Shown piece after piece: positions 62,050 through 64,000 of a stretch of 64,000 nt of DNA. The stretch is taken from the NCBI RefSeq assembly GCF_029717145.1, contig NZ_CP099222.1, forward strand, positions 558,001-622,000, given 5' to 3'. The notes beneath the pieces are model-generated. The model was given only the letters and a program-made list of their open reading frames with translations. It was not told the origin of the DNA and did no database searches. The stretch's first letter is position 1. Every line of letters begins with the position of its first letter. The translations under genes and the position numbers were made by a program. This DNA is from Citrobacter freundii (GTDB lineage Bacteria; Pseudomonadota; Gammaproteobacteria; Enterobacterales; Enterobacteriaceae).

Positions 62050-63204
62050 ATGAATTCGCTGTGTTCTGATGCTGTCATCGTCAATGAAACAAATGATAAC
62101 TGGACCCGAATGGGGAAAGACCTGCTCCAGCAGGCTGATATCCAGATTAATGGTTCGCGCGCCTGGGACATTCAACTTCACCATGCCGGTTTCTTTAAAC
62201 GGGTGCTGCAACAAGGCTCGTTAGGGCTGGGTGAAAGCTATATGGAAGGCTGGTGGGATTGCGAGCGGCTCGATATTCTGTTCTGCAAAATCCTTAAAGC
62301 AAAACTCGACCAAAAAATGCCGGGCAATCTGAAAGATATTTTACGCATTGCCAGCGCGCGTTTGTTTAATCTGCAATCACGCAGCCGTGCCTGGATTGTC
62401 GGCAAAGAACACTACGATATAGGTAACGATCTTTTCGCCCTGATGCTTGATCCCCACATGCAATATTCCTGCGGCTACTGGAAAGACGCGACAACATTAG
62501 ACGACGCGCAGAATGCCAAATTAAAAATGATTTGCGAGAAGCTGCAATTGCAACCGGGCATGCGTTTGCTGGATATCGGTTGCGGCTGGGGCGGGCTGGC
62601 TGAATATGCCGCACGCCATTATGGCGTAGCGGTAGACGGGGTTACCATCTCGAAAGAACAGCAGAAAATGGCGCAGCAGCGCTGTGACGGGCTGGATGTC
62701 ACTATTCTGCTGCAGGATTATCGCGACCTCGATAAACACTATGATCGTATTGTCTCCGTGGGGATGTTTGAACACGTGGGCCCGAAAAACTACGACACCT
62801 ATTTCAGTATTGCCGACCGCTGCTTAAAACCCGATGGATTGTTCCTGCTGCATACCATTGGCAGCAATAAAAAAGGGATGAGTGTGGATCCGTGGATCAA
62901 TAAATATATCTTCCCAAACGGCTGTTTACCGGCGATTTCCCACATTGCCGAGGCCAGCGAATCGCGGTTTGTGATGGAGGACTGGCATAATTTCGGCAGC
63001 GACTACGATAAAACGCTGATGGCCTGGCATGAACGGTTTAACCAGGCATGGCCGACGCTGTCGTCGCGTTATTCCGCGACCTTCAAAAGGATGTTTAATT
63101 ACTATTTATGCGCGTGTGCTGGAGCATTCCGTGCCAGAGATATCGAGCTTTGGCAGGTGTTGTTTAGCCGGGGCGTAGAGGGCGGACTTCGCGTTTATCG
63201 TTAA
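62050..63204 (+). CDS. Cyclopropane-fatty-acyl-phospholipid synthase paralogue
   Basis: 384 residues from the ATG at 62050. Close to E. coli Cfa along its length (FFKRVLQ.GSLGLGESYM, WIVGKEHYDIGNDLF, LLDIGCGWGGLAEYAARHYG for SAM). GMFEHVGPKNYDTYF and the bicarbonate-site residues are kept. It adds a methylene to unsaturated membrane lipids. The normal cfa lies elsewhere in enterobacteria, so this is probably a second copy, maybe with a distinct trigger. Confidence 0.93.
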   Translation: MNSLCSDAVIVNETNDNWTRMGKDLLQQADIQINGSRAWDIQLHHAGFFKRVLQQGSLGLGESYMEGWWDCERLDILFCKILKAKLDQKMPGNLKDILRIASARLFNLQSRSRAWIVGKEHYDIGNDLFALMLDPHMQYSCGYWKDATTLDDAQNAKLKMICEKLQLQPGMRLLDIGCGWGGLAEYAARHYGVAVDGVTISKEQQKMAQQRCDGLDVTILLQDYRDLDKHYDRIVSVGMFEHVGPKNYDTYFSIADRCLKPDGLFLLHTIGSNKKGMSVDPWINKYIFPNGCLPAISHIAEASESRFVMEDWHNFGSDYDKTLMAWHERFNQAWPTLSSRYSATFKRMFNYYLCACAGAFRARDIELWQVLFSRGVEGGLRVYR

Positions 63205-63224
63205 TGTTTTGCCGGAGTGCGTAC

Positions 63225-63436
63225 TTCGTAGGCCGGATAAGCGAAGCGCAACAGCCTTTCTTCGCCGGATGGCGGCGCAAACGCCTTATCCGGCCTACAA
63301 AAGTGAGCAAACCGTAGGCCTGATAAGCGAAGCGCCATCAGGCATTTCTTCGCCGGATATCAGCGCAAGCGCCTTATCCGGCCTACAAAAGCGAGCAAAC
63401 CGCAGGCCTGATAAGCGTAGCGCCATCAGGCATTGA
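63225..63436. repeat. BIME cluster (at least five REP units)
   Basis: Alternating inverted units GTAGGCCGGATAAGCGAAGC, CGCCTTATCCGGCCTACA, GTAGGCCTGATAAGCGAAGC, CGCCATCAGGCA, then a second set nearly the same, with spacer AAAAG(T/C)GAGCAAACCG repeated. Recent tandem duplication is likely. No gene. Confidence 0.9.
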
Positions 63437-63456
63437 TAACCCGTAGAACGAAGAAC

Positions 63457-64000
63457 TTAGCCCAACTCACTCTCTGCCAGCGCTTTAAACACCATTGCTA
63501 CCGCGTGTGCGCCGGGGTCCATATTACCAAGCAGGCTCTCACTGCTGAGATACGACGCGCGCCCGGCGTTGGCTTTGCTCGACAGGCAGGTCCGTTCTGC
63601 GCCTGCCAGCGCAGCGTCATAGGCGGCTTGCAGGTTATGTGGTTGTGCCAGTAGCGATGTTAGCGCGGGCTGCAGCGCATCAATCATCGTACGATCGCCT
63701 TCATCTGCACCACCGTAGAACTTCATCTGGGCGAGCCCCGTATTTAGCGCATCGGCGACCTCGGCACCCTGCTCCAGCTTTTGTCCGGCGGCGGTAAAGA
63801 AAATTGACATCAATACGCCGCTGGAGCCACCCATGACCACGGTCAGGCGCTCGCCAATCAGTGCAAACAACGTGGCAAGGTTAGCCAGCGGAAGCTGCTG
63901 GTGATGTAGCAGGTCGGCAATTTCACGCGCGCCTGCGGCAAAGGTTGACCCGGTATCGCCGTCGCCGACTTTCGCATCCAGCGCATTGAGGTGCGCTTCA
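63457..64000 (-). CDS. dhaK: ATP-dependent dihydroxyacetone kinase, C-terminal (DhaL) part
   Basis: Open to the right edge; about 181 residues seen. DhaL-domain motifs are clear: LNALDAKVGDGDTGSTF for the Mg-ATP site, then GERLTVVMGGSSGVLMS and MKFYGGADEGDRTMIDALQP. The end (RASYLSSESLLGNMDPGA) closely matches the single-chain C. freundii enzyme of 552 residues, the basis for the genus call. It phosphorylates dihydroxyacetone in anaerobic glycerol use. A separate DhaL subunit cannot be excluded as the start is outside. Confidence 0.88.
   Translation of the reverse strand, partial: EAHLNALDAKVGDGDTGSTFAAGAREIADLLHHQQLPLANLATLFALIGERLTVVMGGSSGVLMSIFFTAAGQKLEQGAEVADALNTGLAQMKFYGGADEGDRTMIDALQPALTSLLAQPHNLQAAYDAALAGAERTCLSSKANAGRASYLSSESLLGNMDPGAHAVAMVFKALAESELG

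Noticed and set aside
61921..62214. Longer N-terminus of the AraC-type regulator
   Set aside because: It would overlap the divergent Cfa-like gene start, and the extra residues do not look like the cupin domain.

Overview
The window is enterobacterial chromosome and most resembles Citrobacter (freundii complex). The backbone is syntenic with the E. coli K-12 tdc-yha-yqj-exu/uxa-ygj-ebg-aer region. The gene cut by the right edge is the C-terminal part of a single-chain, ATP-dependent dihydroxyacetone kinase of the C. freundii DhaK type. No rRNA, tRNA or CRISPR array was seen.

Region 1 (1 to about 10,960) is a mobile genomic islet. In order it holds a tyrosine integrase (5' end outside the window), a short Fur-like repressor, a YagK/YfjJ (inovirus Gp2-like) protein with HUH and YxxK motifs, a degenerate IS1, a small serine recombinase with a res-like site, a complete flagellin gene behind a FliA promoter, and a FljA-type repressor of the chromosomal flagellin. 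An operon of small secreted and zinc-ribbon proteins follows, broken by an IS3-family element that itself carries an IS30. The islet ends at a sequence I recognise as the 3' end of rnpB (RNase P RNA) and its tandem downstream repeat. The layout closely parallels the flk islet of E. coli, which lies between yhaC and rnpB and whose integrase-driven excision switches flagellin from FlkA to FliC.

Region 2 (11,000-25,660) carries tdcABCDEFG for anaerobic threonine/serine breakdown to propionate/acetate, then cyuP-cyuA (yhaO-yhaM) for cysteine uptake and desulfidation, yhaL, yhaK and yhaJ. A CRP site and -10 precede tdcA; I see no tdcR.

Region 3 (25,660-31,200) holds yhaH, a 601-bp palindromic intergenic element, yqjG, yqjF, the yqjCDEK envelope-stress cluster, mzrA and yqjA. 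Region 4 (31,500-37,120) is hexuronate use: exuR, exuT, and divergent uxaC-uxaA. Region 5 (37,300-45,600) holds ygjV, sstT, alx with its yybP-ykoY/PRE riboswitch, ygjR, ygjP, rlmG and fadH. Region 6 (45,700-56,030) holds ygjKJI, ebgAC, ebgR and ygjH, with a perfect EbgR-type operator. Region 7 (56,100-61,140) holds patA (sigma54-type promoter), aer (FliA-type promoter) and the yqjI/yqjH metal-homeostasis pair. Region 8 (61,135-64,000) is accessory: an AraC regulator divergent from a second cyclopropane-fatty-acid synthase, a REP/BIME cluster, and the end of dhaK.

Main point of interest: a flagellin-switching islet at rnpB that combines a tyrosine integrase, a serine recombinase with a res-like array, an HUH replication-type protein and a FljA-type repressor, apparently eroded by IS1 and nested IS insertions.
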